Positions 16,168 to 24,714 are shown, numbered from the stretch's first letter. The stretch is 64,000 nucleotides of DNA from CAYJRR01 sp964372275 [NCBI: uncultured bacterium] (GCA_964372275.1 CAYJRR010000001.1:10260-74259), one strand, 5' to 3'. Notes: generated by a model from the letters alone, not told the origin. Program-made: numbers and translations.

Positions 16168-16686
16168 GTGCGTCTGGTGCCGACCTCAAAGCTGCTGGGG
16201 TGCCTCTATCCGATCGCCTGGCTCGTTCTGATGTGCGGAGGGATCGGAGGGGCGTTCGCCGTGGTGCCCTACGTCTTCGACGGCTCACCGTACGCGCTTC
16301 TCTTTCTGCCTGCGTTCGGAGCGGGACCGGCGTTGATCTACCTGCTCGCACTCGTTTGGCGCGTGATTCCGGCGCGGTGCCAACGTCCCGGATGCCCGGG
16401 GCTCGCGTATCTCCACGGAGACTTCCAGTATCGGTGCGCTCTCTGCGGATTCGACAACACCGACACGGCCGGAAAGATGTCCGGGAACTGGCGCCCGGAC
16501 TGGATCGAGCGACTCTCGCACGAGCGCATCGCCCCCGTGCTCCGATCGCTCTCGCGACGTCACCCGGAGGGCCGGCTTTCGCTCGCCCAACCCCGATCGG
16601 AGGGGGCGTTGAGCGAGCCCGCACAGCCCGGGGCCGTCTCGGTGTCGACGGAGCGGGTCGAAGGCTCCCGCGAGGCTCCTGAGTAG
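16168..16686 (+). CDS. Two-helix membrane protein with zinc ribbon and SLA/GALS tail
   Basis: 172 residues from GTG 16168, which lies 6 nt after a consensus-like TACAAT (16156-16161), so it is probably leaderless. Two membrane helices (CLYPIAWLVLMCGGIGGAFAVV; LLFLPAFGAGPALIYLLALVW) precede a Cys4 zinc-ribbon-like module (CQRPGCPGLAYLHGDFQYRCALCG). The last 50 residues carry GRLSLAQP, GALSEP and GAVSVS. The layout (membrane pair, Cys4, tail) is the same as in the next gene, so the two are probably paralogues. Confidence 0.7.
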   Translation: MRLVPTSKLLGCLYPIAWLVLMCGGIGGAFAVVPYVFDGSPYALLFLPAFGAGPALIYLLALVWRVIPARCQRPGCPGLAYLHGDFQYRCALCGFDNTDTAGKMSGNWRPDWIERLSHERIAPVLRSLSRRHPEGRLSLAQPRSEGALSEPAQPGAVSVSTERVEGSREAPE

Positions 16687-16690
16687 GGAC

Positions 16691-17182
16691 GTGAGCCCTC
16701 GGCGAAAAATTGCCCTGCTCTCCGAACCGGTGGCGATCGCCGCTTTCCTGGCAGGCGGCCTCGGCGGTCTGCTCCTCGGCATGCAACTCGTTCACGTCCA
16801 TCCGCTCATCGGGCTCGTCGCAGGCTGCATCGGCATGCTGGTCGGAAGCATCATCCCGCCGTTCGTGCTCGACCTCGTCATCACTCTCCTTCCGTCCAGG
16901 TGTTCCACATGCGGCGTACGGTCGGCGTACGAGATCGACGGAGGGTGGTTCGCGTGCACGAAATGTGGAGCCCGCTGGCACCTGAACGCCGGGGACGTGG
17001 GGGCCGATTTCCCTGCGTCCATCGTCCTCACCCGGGCGAAGGTCGTTCGCGCATTGGCACGGCTGCGTGGGACGCCCCACGGCAGAGTCTCGCTTGCCGC
17101 ACCCGATGCACCGCCTGACGGAGCCCTCAGCGAGCCAAACCGCGATGGAGCGCTTTCCACGCCCGATACCGACGAGGATTGA
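16691..17182 (+). CDS. Paralogous membrane/zinc-ribbon protein with SLA/GALS tail
   Basis: 163 residues from GTG 16691, four bases after the previous stop. Two membrane helices (VAIAAFLAGGLGGLLLGMQL; PLIGLVAGCIGMLVGSIIPPFVLDLVITLL) are followed by a Cys4 module (CSTCGVRSAYEIDGGWFACTKCG) and a helical linker. The tail reads GRVSLAAP, GALSEP, GALSTP and ends in acidic residues. It has the same architecture as the upstream neighbour. The function is unknown; a membrane-tethered scaffold or sensor is possible. Confidence 0.7.
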   Translation: MSPRRKIALLSEPVAIAAFLAGGLGGLLLGMQLVHVHPLIGLVAGCIGMLVGSIIPPFVLDLVITLLPSRCSTCGVRSAYEIDGGWFACTKCGARWHLNAGDVGADFPASIVLTRAKVVRALARLRGTPHGRVSLAAPDAPPDGALSEPNRDGALSTPDTDED

Positions 17183-17208
17183 GCGCACCCTCGAACCGCC
17201 TCTACGAA

Positions 17209-17283
17209 TGGCTGGGGAGGGTGGATTCGAACCACCGGATGTCGGCTCCAAAGGCCGATGCCTTACCGCTTGGCGACTCCCCA
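17209..17283 (-). tRNA. tRNA-Gln (TTG anticodon)
   Basis: 75 nt with an encoded CCA end. The acceptor stem TGGGGAG pairs with CTCCCCA (discriminator G). The D-arm contains GCCAAGCGGTAAGGC, the anticodon stem-loop is TCGGC-CTTTGGA-GCCGA with anticodon TTG, and the T-arm holds GGTTCGAATCC. The U-A first pair and overall sequence match bacterial tRNA-Gln. A -10-like TATTCT (17303-17298, minus strand) lies 14 nt upstream of the 5' end. Confidence 0.97.
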
Positions 17284-17348
17284 AGGGACGACGGCGGAGA
17301 ATAGCACTTCGCGTTGGGGCTCGGAGCGAGAGCGGATACCGTCGCGAC

Positions 17349-18326
17349 GTGCGGGCGCTGGTCGTCGGGGCGGGGGCGGTGGGTCGGGTGTACGGGCGGC
17401 ATCTCGCGCTCGGCGGGGCGGAGGTCTCCTTCCTGGTGAAGGAGGCGCACCTCGAGGCGTGCCGCCGGGGGTTCACCTTCTACCCGCTCAACCGGCGAGG
17501 GGAGCAGCGGCGGGAGCCGGTCGGGTGGCGGGCGTACGGGCTGCTCGTCGAGAGGGAGATCGCGTCGACGCGATGGGACGAGATCTACCTCGCCACCTCC
17601 TCGACGGCGCTGCGCGATCGGTGGATCGGGCGCCTCGCCGAGACCGGGGAGGCGACGGTCGTCCTCCTCCAGCCGGGGCCCGACGACCGGGCGCGGCTCC
17701 AGGCGGTCGTCGGGCCGGAGCGCCTGGTGCAAGGAGTGCTCTCGCTCCTCGCCTACGCGGCGCCCCTCCCGGGTGAGACCCGCTTCCCGCGCCCCGGGAT
17801 CGCCTACTGGTTTCCGCCCGCGGCGGCGCCGTTCGACGGGCCGCCCGATCGACGCGCCGCGGTGGTGCGCGCGCTGCGCGCCGGCGGCCTCCCGGCGCGC
17901 GCGGCCGCCGACGCGACGCGCGAGGCGGCGTTCGCCACCGCGACGATGATGCCGCTGCTGGTCGCGCTCGAAGCGGCGGGCTGGTCGTTCGCGCGCCTGT
18001 TCTCGGCGGCGGAGCGGCCGCGCCTCCGCACCGCCTTCGCGGCGGCGCGCGAGGCCCGCGCCGTCGTCGCACGCACCCGCGGCCGCCGCCCGCCGCCGCT
18101 GCTCGCGCTCCTCGCCCGCCCTCTCCCCTTGCGGCTGGCGATCGCCGCCGGGCGCCGGACCGTGCCGCTCGACCTCGAGACCTACCTCTCGGTCCACTTC
18201 ACCAAGGTCGGCGACCAGACGCGCGCGCTGATCGGCGACTACCTCGCGCACGCGCGCGCGCTCGGGATCGACGCGCCGAACCTCGAGGCGATCGCGCGCG
18301 AGGCGCCTACTCCCCCTGGGCGATGA
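17349..18326 (+). CDS. Ketopantoate reductase-like (PanE/ApbA-type) protein
   Basis: 325 residues from GTG 17349, placed by a TTGGGG-17-TACCGT promoter ending 6 nt upstream. The N-terminus RALVVGAGAVGRVYGRHLALGG is a Rossmann GxGxxG nucleotide-binding loop as in ApbA/PanE. The expected middle segment (YLATSSTAL, LLQPGPDDRARLQAVVG, RLVQGVLSLLAYAA) follows and resembles the family's NG-binding region, but without the typical KxxN signature. The C-terminus is helical and Arg/Ala-rich and is less conserved. It is probably an NAD(P)H-dependent 2-dehydropantoate reductase relative whose substrate may differ. It overlaps ispE by 20 bp in convergent orientation. Confidence 0.7.
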   Translation: MRALVVGAGAVGRVYGRHLALGGAEVSFLVKEAHLEACRRGFTFYPLNRRGEQRREPVGWRAYGLLVEREIASTRWDEIYLATSSTALRDRWIGRLAETGEATVVLLQPGPDDRARLQAVVGPERLVQGVLSLLAYAAPLPGETRFPRPGIAYWFPPAAAPFDGPPDRRAAVVRALRAGGLPARAAADATREAAFATATMMPLLVALEAAGWSFARLFSAAERPRLRTAFAAAREARAVVARTRGRRPPPLLALLARPLPLRLAIAAGRRTVPLDLETYLSVHFTKVGDQTRALIGDYLAHARALGIDAPNLEAIAREAPTPPGR

Positions 18327-19206
18327 AGACGCGGGTGCCGCTGCCCTGAAGGACCGACTCGAGCGCGCGGCGGGCGTCGTCGGCGGCGGGGAGATCGGGG
18401 AAGAGGCCGAAGACGGTCGGGCCGCTGCCGGACATCTGGGCGGCGGCAGCGCCGAGGGAGAGGAGGCGGCCCTTGAGCGTCGCGATCTCGGGGTGGCGCG
18501 CGGAGACGACCGGCTCGAGGTCGTTGCGCAGCGAGCGCACCAGCCCCTCGAAGGTGGAGAGGTCGGCGAACGACTGGGCATCCGCCGGCGCGCGGGACGA
18601 CAACGGAGGGAATCTCGCTTCGTCGAACGCCCACGCGGTCGAGACCTCGAATCCGGGATTGGCGAGGACGTACCACGCCGGCGCGGGGTTCGGCACCGGC
18701 TCGAGGATCTCGCCGACGCCGCGGCCGACCGCCATCCGCATCGCCTCGCCGCGCGCATCGCGCTCCTTGAGCAGCGCAAGCGTGAAGAACGGAACGTCGG
18801 CGCCGAGGTCCCGCGCGGTGGTCAAGAGCGCGGCGGGACCGATCCCGAGGCCCAACGCTTCGTTGACGGCGATCAAGGTGGCGGCAGCGTCGGAGGAGCC
18901 GCCGCCGAGTCCGCCGCCGACCGGGATCCCCTTGTGCAGGCGGATCGAGACCCCCGCCGCGGAGCCGGCCGTCTCGAGCGCGGCGGCGGCGGCGCGCCAG
19001 GCGAGGTTCCGGTCGTCGTTCGGGACCGTCTTGTCGACGCACGTGAGCTCGATGCCGGTGCGCGGCCTCGTCGCGACCTGCACCAGGTCGGAGAGCGAGA
19101 GGCGATCGAAGACGGTCGTCAGCTCGTGGTAGCCGTCGGGGCGGCGGCCGTGGACGCGCAGGTGCAGGTTCACCTTGGCGCGGGCGCGGAGCGTCCGTTC
19201 GCTCAT
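18307..19206 (-). CDS. ispE: 4-diphosphocytidyl-2-C-methyl-D-erythritol kinase
   Basis: 299 residues, the usual IspE length. The GHMP kinase motifs are clear: ARAKVNLHLRVHGRRPDGYHEL at the N-terminus (catalytic Lys and substrate loop), the ATP-binding PVGGGLGGGSSDAAATL near residues 97-113 and the C-terminal MSGSGPTVFGLF. The enzyme phosphorylates CDP-methylerythritol in the MEP isoprenoid pathway. Its ATG overlaps the stop of the TPR protein gene (ATGA), so they are co-translated. In many bacteria ispE is followed by prs; here it is last in its operon. Confidence 0.96.
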   Translation of the reverse strand: MSERTLRARAKVNLHLRVHGRRPDGYHELTTVFDRLSLSDLVQVATRPRTGIELTCVDKTVPNDDRNLAWRAAAAALETAGSAAGVSIRLHKGIPVGGGLGGGSSDAAATLIAVNEALGLGIGPAALLTTARDLGADVPFFTLALLKERDARGEAMRMAVGRGVGEILEPVPNPAPAWYVLANPGFEVSTAWAFDEARFPPLSSRAPADAQSFADLSTFEGLVRSLRNDLEPVVSARHPEIATLKGRLLSLGAAAAQMSGSGPTVFGLFPDLPAADDARRALESVLQGSGTRVFIAQGE

Positions 19207-20657
19207 CGGACCGGCTCCGGCGAGGGCGGCGGCTCGTCGTCCGGCGCGCGGTCGAGCAGCAGCTGGAACTCGCGGATCCCGGCGAGCGCGCGCAGCTCGG
19301 GCTGCGCGCGGACCTCGTCGGCGCGGAAGCCGCCGGCGCGCGCGAGACGTCCCAGCCACGCGATCGCCCGCGATCGCTCCCCGCGCGCGGCGTCGAGGCG
19401 GGCCAGGTCGAGCATCGCGCGCGGGTCGACGCGCTCCTCCCGCCCGAGCGGGTCGAGCAGGCGCGCCGCCTCCTCGTACTCCTTCCGGTCGATGCGCAAC
19501 CGCCCGGCGAGCTCGCGCGCGGCGGCGTGGTCGGGCTCGGCGCGAAGCACCTCCGCCAGGTCCTCGAGCGCCGCGTCGACCCGGTTCGCGCCGGCCCTCG
19601 CCCGCGCGCGCAGGTGCAGCGCCGGCACGCGCTCCCCGGGATCGAGCGCGCGCGCGAGGTACGGATCGAGGATCTCGATCGCCGGGTCGTACTTCCCTTC
19701 CTCGAAGAGGGCGGCGGCGAGGAGGTAGGTCGCGCGCGCATCGCCCGGACGGCGCGCCAGCGCCTCGCGGAAGCGCGCGGCGGCGAAGGCGGGCTTGCGC
19801 TGCGCCAGGAACGCCTGCCCGACCAGGACGTGCGGCTCGTGGCGCGCCGGCGCGCGGCGCTCCGCTTCGCGCAGAACCTCGAGGGCGCGGTCGAACCGCC
19901 CCTGGTTCACCAGCATCTCGCCGTAGGCGATCCCGACCTGCGGGTCGAGCGGCGCCCGCTCGTAGGCCTCGGCCAGGACGACCAAGCGGCGCTCGTACTC
20001 CCGCTTCGTCGCGAGGAGGTCGGCCAGCTCCAACCGCTCGGCGATCGCTCCGGGATTGCGCTCGATGGCGCGGAGGAACCCCGCGACCGCGGCGTCGACC
20101 TCCCCCTTGGCGGCGTGGACGCGCGCCCCGGCGGCCTGCGCCAGGGCGAGGTTCGGATCGCGGGCGATAGCCTCCGTCGCCGCCGCCTCGGCGCCGGGGA
20201 GGTCGCCCCGCTCCAAGGCGAGCATCGCCCGGTTCGCCGCCGGGAGCGCGGAGGCCGGATGGCGCTCCGCGGCGGCGCGGTAGAGGGCGTCGGCCGCGTC
20301 GGCCCGTCCGGCGGCGCGCTCGACGCCCGCGGCCAACATCATCACGGTGAGCGCCGTCGGATCGGCGGCGGTGGCCCGGGCGGCATCGGAGCGCGCGCCG
20401 CCGAGATCGCCCGCGTAGAGGCGCGAGGCCCCCGCCGAGACGCACGCGGCGGCGATCGGCGTCCGCCGCCGACAGGCGCGATCCCAGATCCGGCGCGCCC
20501 CGTCGACATCACCGGAGGCGGCGCGCGCGTCGCCGGCGGCGACCGGATCGCCGGGTCCGCGCGCGAGGTAGGCGGCCACCACCCCCACGGCGGCGACGAC
20601 CGACGCGGCGGCGAGGAGGCGGTGCATCGCGAGAAGGTCGTTGGGAACGCGCGCCAT
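19203..20657 (-). CDS. TPR-repeat protein with N-terminal membrane anchor
   Basis: 484 residues from ATG 20657; ATG 20627 is an equally possible start that puts the hydrophobic segment (LLAAASVVAAVGVVAAYLA) at the N-terminus. The remainder is a series of about ten TPR units (for example RADAADALYRAAAERHPASALPAANRAMLALERGDLPGAEAAATEAIARDPNLALAQ in its consensus positions). TPRs bind partner proteins. The pairing with ispE in one operon is seen in other deltaproteobacteria-like genomes as far as I recall, but the role is unknown. No Shine-Dalgarno decides the start. Confidence 0.85.
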   Translation of the reverse strand: MARVPNDLLAMHRLLAAASVVAAVGVVAAYLARGPGDPVAAGDARAASGDVDGARRIWDRACRRRTPIAAACVSAGASRLYAGDLGGARSDAARATAADPTALTVMMLAAGVERAAGRADAADALYRAAAERHPASALPAANRAMLALERGDLPGAEAAATEAIARDPNLALAQAAGARVHAAKGEVDAAVAGFLRAIERNPGAIAERLELADLLATKREYERRLVVLAEAYERAPLDPQVGIAYGEMLVNQGRFDRALEVLREAERRAPARHEPHVLVGQAFLAQRKPAFAAARFREALARRPGDARATYLLAAALFEEGKYDPAIEILDPYLARALDPGERVPALHLRARARAGANRVDAALEDLAEVLRAEPDHAAARELAGRLRIDRKEYEEAARLLDPLGREERVDPRAMLDLARLDAARGERSRAIAWLGRLARAGGFRADEVRAQPELRALAGIREFQLLLDRAPDDEPPPSPEPVR

Positions 20658-20721
20658 GCGAGCCGGCCGGCGCGGGTGGATCGCCGGCGAATTCGCGGCG
20701 AGACTACCATGGCGAACGCGA

Positions 20722-22071
20722 ATGACCGCCGCCGCGACGATCTTCGTCCTCACCTACGCCGCGATCGGAACGGGCCGCCTCCCGGGTCGGCGGCTCGACC
20801 GGCCCGTCGCCGCGCTGCTCGGCGCGGTGGCGATGGTGGTCTGCGGCGTCCTCCCCGCGTCGCGCGCCTACGCGGCGATCGACGTGCCGACGTTGACGCT
20901 GCTGCTCGGGCTGATGGTGCTGACGTCGCGGCTCGCGGAGGACGGGCTGTTCACGGCGGTCGCCGGCGCGATCGCCCGCAGCGGCCGCGGTCCGCACGCG
21001 CTGTTGGCGTCGGTCGTCGTCGCGAGCGGCCTCCTCTCGGCCCTCTTCCTGAACGACGCCGTCTGCCTCCTCTTCACGCCCCTGGTGCTGCGGGTCGCGC
21101 GGCGTTCCGGACTGCCGCCCCTCCCCTACCTGCTCGCTGTCGCGACCGCGTCGAACGTCGGCGGCGCGTGCACCCTGAGCGGCAATCCGCAGAACGCGCT
21201 GATCGGCGTGCAGAGCGGGATCGGCTACGGCGAGTTCCTGCGGCGGCTGGCGCCGGCCTCCTTGCTGGGGCTGGCGCTCACCTACGCGGTGATCGCCTTC
21301 GTCTATCGCCGCGCGCTCGGCGCGGCGGCCGCCGCGTCGCGCACGGGCGCCGCCGCCGGCGCACCGGGCGGCGTACCCTCCGGTCGAGCCATCGGCGGCG
21401 CCGCGGACGGCGGCGGCCTCGACGCCGGCGCGCCTCCGGTCTCGGCCCGCTCGCTCTCGCGCTCGCTCGTCGTGGCGGCGGGGATGCTCGTCGCCTTCCT
21501 GCTCCACGTCGACGTCGGCCTCGCCGCGATCGCCGCCGGCGGGGCGGTCCTGCTCCTCGCCTCCGACGGCCCCCGGGCGGGCGGCCGGCCCGGAGCCACT
21601 CCACCAGAGGGTGCAGGCAGGCCCGAACCGTTCCGTGGCGTCGACTTTCCGCTGCTCGTCACCTTCGCCGGTCTGTTCGTCGTCACCGAGGGCGTCCGCG
21701 CGTCGGGGCTCGCCGATCTCCTCCTGGCCGTGGCGGAGACGCACGGCGCCAGCGACCCGGCGGCGCGGATCGCCGGCATCACCGGGGTCTCGCTGGTGCT
21801 GTCCAACCTCGTCTCCAACGTGCCGGCGGTGATGCTCCTCGGTCCGGTCGTCGCCGCCGGACCGCACCCCACGCTCGGATGGCTGGCGCTGGCGATGGGG
21901 AGCACCTTCGCCGGAAACCTCACCCTTGTGGGATCGATCGCCAACCTGATCGTGGCGGAGCTGGCCCGCCGCGAATGTCCGATCTCCTTCGTCGAATACC
22001 TGAAGGTCGGCGTTCCGATCACCGCGGGAACGACGGCGATCGGTCTGCTGGTCCTGATCGCGCAGAGTTAG
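20722..22071 (+). CDS. ArsB/NhaD-superfamily (SLC13-like) permease
   Basis: 449 residues with about eleven membrane helices. Family marks are the two half-repeats: LFLNDAVCLLFTPLVL with ATASNVGGACTLSGNPQNALIG in the first, and LSNLVSNVPAVMLLGPVV with MGSTFAGNLTLVGSIANLIVAE in the second. These are the 'GNPQN' and 'GSIAN' hairpins of the ArsB/CitT ion-transporter superfamily. The loop between halves (residues 210-250) is long and Ala/Gly-rich. It may export arsenite or carry Na+/dicarboxylate; an ArsC is present in the window but far away. It is divergent from the TPR gene. Confidence 0.85.
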   Translation: MTAAATIFVLTYAAIGTGRLPGRRLDRPVAALLGAVAMVVCGVLPASRAYAAIDVPTLTLLLGLMVLTSRLAEDGLFTAVAGAIARSGRGPHALLASVVVASGLLSALFLNDAVCLLFTPLVLRVARRSGLPPLPYLLAVATASNVGGACTLSGNPQNALIGVQSGIGYGEFLRRLAPASLLGLALTYAVIAFVYRRALGAAAAASRTGAAAGAPGGVPSGRAIGGAADGGGLDAGAPPVSARSLSRSLVVAAGMLVAFLLHVDVGLAAIAAGGAVLLLASDGPRAGGRPGATPPEGAGRPEPFRGVDFPLLVTFAGLFVVTEGVRASGLADLLLAVAETHGASDPAARIAGITGVSLVLSNLVSNVPAVMLLGPVVAAGPHPTLGWLALAMGSTFAGNLTLVGSIANLIVAELARRECPISFVEYLKVGVPITAGTTAIGLLVLIAQS

Positions 22072-22150
22072 CGCCCACGCAATCCACAGGGCCATCGCAC
22101 CGGAATCGCGCGAATACGAGCGGTTGCCCCGCATCGCGCGGCGAGTATTC

Positions 22151-22178
22151 TTGACGATCCTTCGCGCGGAACTAGATA
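22151..22178 (+). promoter_or_regulatory. Promoter of the hsp20-rpoH operon
   Basis: TTGACG (22151-22156), a 16-bp spacer and TAGATA (22173-22178). The in-frame ATG at 22178 overlaps the -10 box, so translation must begin later, at ATG 22211. It does not look like a sigma-32 promoter and no CIRCE repeat is seen. Confidence 0.55.
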
Positions 22179-22210
22179 TGCCGAAACCGGGGCCGGACGA
22201 CGAGCGTCGA

Positions 22211-22663
22211 ATGAACAGCGAACGTGAAAGCGGAACGGGCGATCCGTTCGCCGACTTCCTCGAGGCGTTCTACAGCGACCCCGAAAAGCCGCTCAAGTTC
22301 CTGCGCAACGTCCTCGACGGCGAGGCGGTCTACAACCCGGCCGTCGACGTGGTGGAGGAGCGGGACCGGGTGACGTTGCTGATCGACCTGCCGGGGGTCC
22401 CCAAGGAGCAGATCGCCGTCGAGTTCGTCGCCGGCGGCGTGGTGCTACGCGGCCGCCGCGCCCCGGCCCCCGAGCCGCACGGATCGCGGCTTCGCCGCGC
22501 CGAGCGCCCGGCCGGCGAGTTCGTGAAGAGCGTTCCGCTCCCCAAGGGGCTGGACGCGGAGCGGGCGACGCTCGCCCTCGAGAACGGCGTGATGACCTTG
22601 ACGATCCCGCGCGCGGAGGGCGCGCGGCGACCGTCGTTGAAAGCGGGATCGAACGAACGATGA
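22211..22663 (+). CDS. Small heat-shock protein, Hsp20 family
   Basis: 150 residues from ATG 22211. The N-terminal arm (FADFLEAFYSDPEKPLKFLRNVL) leads to an alpha-crystallin domain: NPAVDVVEERDRVTLLIDLPGVPKEQIAVEF, then RAERPAGEFVKSVPLPKGLDAERATLALENGVMTLTIP. This is the full set of Hsp20 strands with the FxRxxxLP-like motif. A C-terminal IxI is absent; TLTIPRAEG is the nearest. It acts as an ATP-independent holdase in the cytoplasm. Its TGA overlaps the start of the sigma factor gene (ATGA), so chaperone and heat-shock sigma factor are made from one message. Confidence 0.9.
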   Translation: MNSERESGTGDPFADFLEAFYSDPEKPLKFLRNVLDGEAVYNPAVDVVEERDRVTLLIDLPGVPKEQIAVEFVAGGVVLRGRRAPAPEPHGSRLRRAERPAGEFVKSVPLPKGLDAERATLALENGVMTLTIPRAEGARRPSLKAGSNER

Positions 22664-23727
22664 CCTCCCCGGCAAACGGCGACGACGTGCGCGAAGAGAG
22701 CATCCCCGAGGAGCCGATCGAGCCGGGGCCCGAGGAGATCCTCCTCGACGAGGAGATCGTCGCCCCGGCGGAGGCGGCGAAGCCGGCCGCCGCGCCGCGC
22801 GCGAAGTCGGCGCGGGCGAAGGCGGCCGCGCCCTCCCGCGCCGCCGCCGGACCGGCGTACCAGGGAAGCCTGTCGCTCTACCTCTCCCGCATCAACAAGT
22901 ACCCGGTCCTCGACCGCGAGGCGGAGCTGGCGATCGCCCGGAAGTGGCGGGAGACGGGGGACCCGGAGGCGGCGCAGCAGCTGATCACCTCCAACCTGCG
23001 CTTCGTGGTGAAGATCGCGCAGGAGTACCGCACCTACGGCATCAAGCTCGGCGACCTGATCCAGGAGGGGAACATCGGGCTGATGCAGGCGGTCAACCGC
23101 TTCGACCCGGACAAGGGCTACCGCCTCATCTCCTACGCCGTGTGGTGGATCCGCGCCTACATCCACAACTTCATCCTCCGCTCGTGGAGCCTGGTGAAGC
23201 TGGGGACGACGCAGGCGCAGCGGCGGCTCTTCTACCAGTTGAACCGCGCCAAGCGCCGCATCTCCGGCCTGCAGGGGAAAGGGGAGACCGAGCGGGTGCG
23301 GATCCTTTCCGAGAAGCTCGACGCGTCGGAGGAGGAGATCCGGGAGATGGAGCGGCGGCTGGCCGGCCGCGATCTTCCGCTCGACGTCCCGATCGGCGAC
23401 GACACCGACACCACCTACCTCGACCTCGTCCCGGCGAAGACGCAGAACCAGGAGGAGATGATCGGCGACCGCCAGGAGCGTTCCGTGCTGCGCGAGAAGG
23501 TGACCGGGATCCTGGCCAGCCTCCCCAAGCGCGAGCGCTACATCCTGGAGCAACGAATCCTTTCGGAGAAGCCGATGACCCTGCGCTCGATCGGCGAGAA
23601 GTTCGGCATCAGCCGCGAGCGCGTCCGCCAGCTCGAGACCGCGACGATCGAGAAGATCCGCGCCGAGGTCGCCCCGGAGCTGGGCGTGGAGGTCAAAGGG
23701 CCGGTGCGGCTGCAGATCGACGATTAG
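22660..23727 (+). CDS. rpoH: RpoH-type RNA polymerase sigma-32 factor
   Basis: 355 residues. Residues 1-67 are an acidic, then Ala/Lys-rich, low-complexity extension in place of sigma region 1.1. Region 2 is intact (SNLRFVVKIAQEYRTYGIKLGDLIQEGNIGLMQAVNRFDPDKGYRLISYAVWWIRAYI). The RpoH box AQRRLFYQLNRAKRR distinguishes it from RpoD. Region 4 has KRERYILEQRILSEKPMTLRSIGEKFGISRERVRQLE. It directs RNA polymerase to heat-shock promoters. Being co-translated with hsp20 would tie sigma-factor output to a chaperone message; dnaJ is 33 kb away with a sigma-70-like promoter. Confidence 0.93.
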   Translation: MTSPANGDDVREESIPEEPIEPGPEEILLDEEIVAPAEAAKPAAAPRAKSARAKAAAPSRAAAGPAYQGSLSLYLSRINKYPVLDREAELAIARKWRETGDPEAAQQLITSNLRFVVKIAQEYRTYGIKLGDLIQEGNIGLMQAVNRFDPDKGYRLISYAVWWIRAYIHNFILRSWSLVKLGTTQAQRRLFYQLNRAKRRISGLQGKGETERVRILSEKLDASEEEIREMERRLAGRDLPLDVPIGDDTDTTYLDLVPAKTQNQEEMIGDRQERSVLREKVTGILASLPKRERYILEQRILSEKPMTLRSIGEKFGISRERVRQLETATIEKIRAEVAPELGVEVKGPVRLQIDD

Positions 23728-23796
23728 CAGGCGATCGGCAGAGGCGTGCGGCCGGTGGCTTGCCGGGGCGCGGGGGGTCGCGTAGGCTGGTTCTCC

Positions 23797-24366
23797 ATGG
23801 CCCCCCCTCTCCTGCGACGCCTGGCGATCGCCACGGGCTGCGTGGCGATGGCGGTGGGGACGGTGGCGGCGGAGACGGCGGTCGCGGCGGCGCCGAAGAA
23901 GGCGGGGCCGGCCGCCGGCGCCATGAAGCGCTTCGAGAACGAGCGCTTTTCCTTCCGCTTCGACTACGACGCGGCGTGGATCCCCTCGATCAAGGAGGAG
24001 GGAGAGTCGGTCACCTGCTCGCTCTCGGCGGGCGAGGTGCTGGTCTCGGTGCAGCGAGATCCGAATCCGAAACACCTCAAGACGCGCGCCGAGCTCGCCG
24101 ACGACCACGTACAGACCTGGAAGAACCGCCTCGGTCTCGAGTTCAAGTCGCTGACGCGCGAGGAGACGACGCTCGGCGGCGCGCCGGCGACGGTGATCAA
24201 GGGGACGGCGAAGCTTTACGACGCGGAGGAGCCGTACCGCCTGCAGCTCTACCTGCTGGAGAAGAACGGCCTGTTCTACGCGATCAAGTACTCCGGCCTC
24301 CACGAGCCCGACCGCCCCTACTGGAGCGGCTTCGAGCGCCTGGTGAAGTCGTTCGAGTTCCGCTGA
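23797..24366 (+). CDS. Exported PsbP/DcrB-like protein
   Basis: 189 residues. ATG 23797 lies 8 nt after TAGGCT (23783-23788), so it is probably leaderless. The signal peptide (ATGCVAMAVGTVAAETAVA) is followed by a domain like PsbP/DcrB and related secreted proteins: FENERFSFRFDYDAAWIP, then a beta-rich part, VIKGTAKLYDAEEPYRLQLYLL, GLFYAIKYSG and a closing ERLVKSFEF. No enzyme residues are seen. It is probably a periplasmic stress or lipid-linked protein. Confidence 0.75.
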   Translation: MAPPLLRRLAIATGCVAMAVGTVAAETAVAAAPKKAGPAAGAMKRFENERFSFRFDYDAAWIPSIKEEGESVTCSLSAGEVLVSVQRDPNPKHLKTRAELADDHVQTWKNRLGLEFKSLTREETTLGGAPATVIKGTAKLYDAEEPYRLQLYLLEKNGLFYAIKYSGLHEPDRPYWSGFERLVKSFEFR

Positions 24367-24378
24367 GCGGCGGACCGC

Positions 24379-24534
24379 TTATCGGGGGCGCTTGGGGCCG
24401 GCGGCGACCGGGACGCGGACGGGTCGGCGGACGTCGAGCAGCCGTTGCAGCTCCTCCAGCGCCCCTTCGACCGCCTCCCGGACGCGGTCGGCCAGCGACT
24501 TACCGGCCTTCGGCTTGGGATCCCGGTCCGACAT
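24379..24534 (-). CDS. Small hypothetical protein
   Basis: 51 residues. After a charged N-terminus (SDRDPKPKAGKS) comes one amphipathic helix (LADRVREAVEGALEELQRLLD), then a Pro/Val/Arg tail (RRPVRVPVAAGPKRPR). The helix-plus-RPVRVPV layout is one I associate with short conserved proteins in other GC-rich bacteria, but I cannot name a family. It fills the space between the PsbP-like gene and the tol operon on the opposite strand. Confidence 0.55.
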   Translation of the reverse strand: MSDRDPKPKAGKSLADRVREAVEGALEELQRLLDVRRPVRVPVAAGPKRPR

Positions 24535-24714
24535 GCGTAGGACGCCCCCCCGGCTCCGTACCAGTGTAACGAACGGCGTGGGCGCCTGCCGGCGGAATTT
24601 CGGCGAACCGGAGCGGATTGGGAGGGTCGCCCCGTCGAGCGGCCCGAACGGTCCGGTCGGGCGACGCCGCCCGGGCCTCGGTCCGCGGGGAAAATCCCTC
24701 GCGGTTCCGTGCGG

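Noticed and set aside
14076-16682. 868-codon open frame on the plus strand
   Set aside because: It is antisense to the HEAT-like membrane gene and crosses other genes; its composition (Arg/Pro/Gly-rich) has no domain. GC-rich DNA opens such frames by chance.
22178-22210. ATG 22178 as start of hsp20
   Set aside because: It overlaps the -10 hexamer of the only promoter seen; ATG 22211 lies downstream of the expected transcript start.
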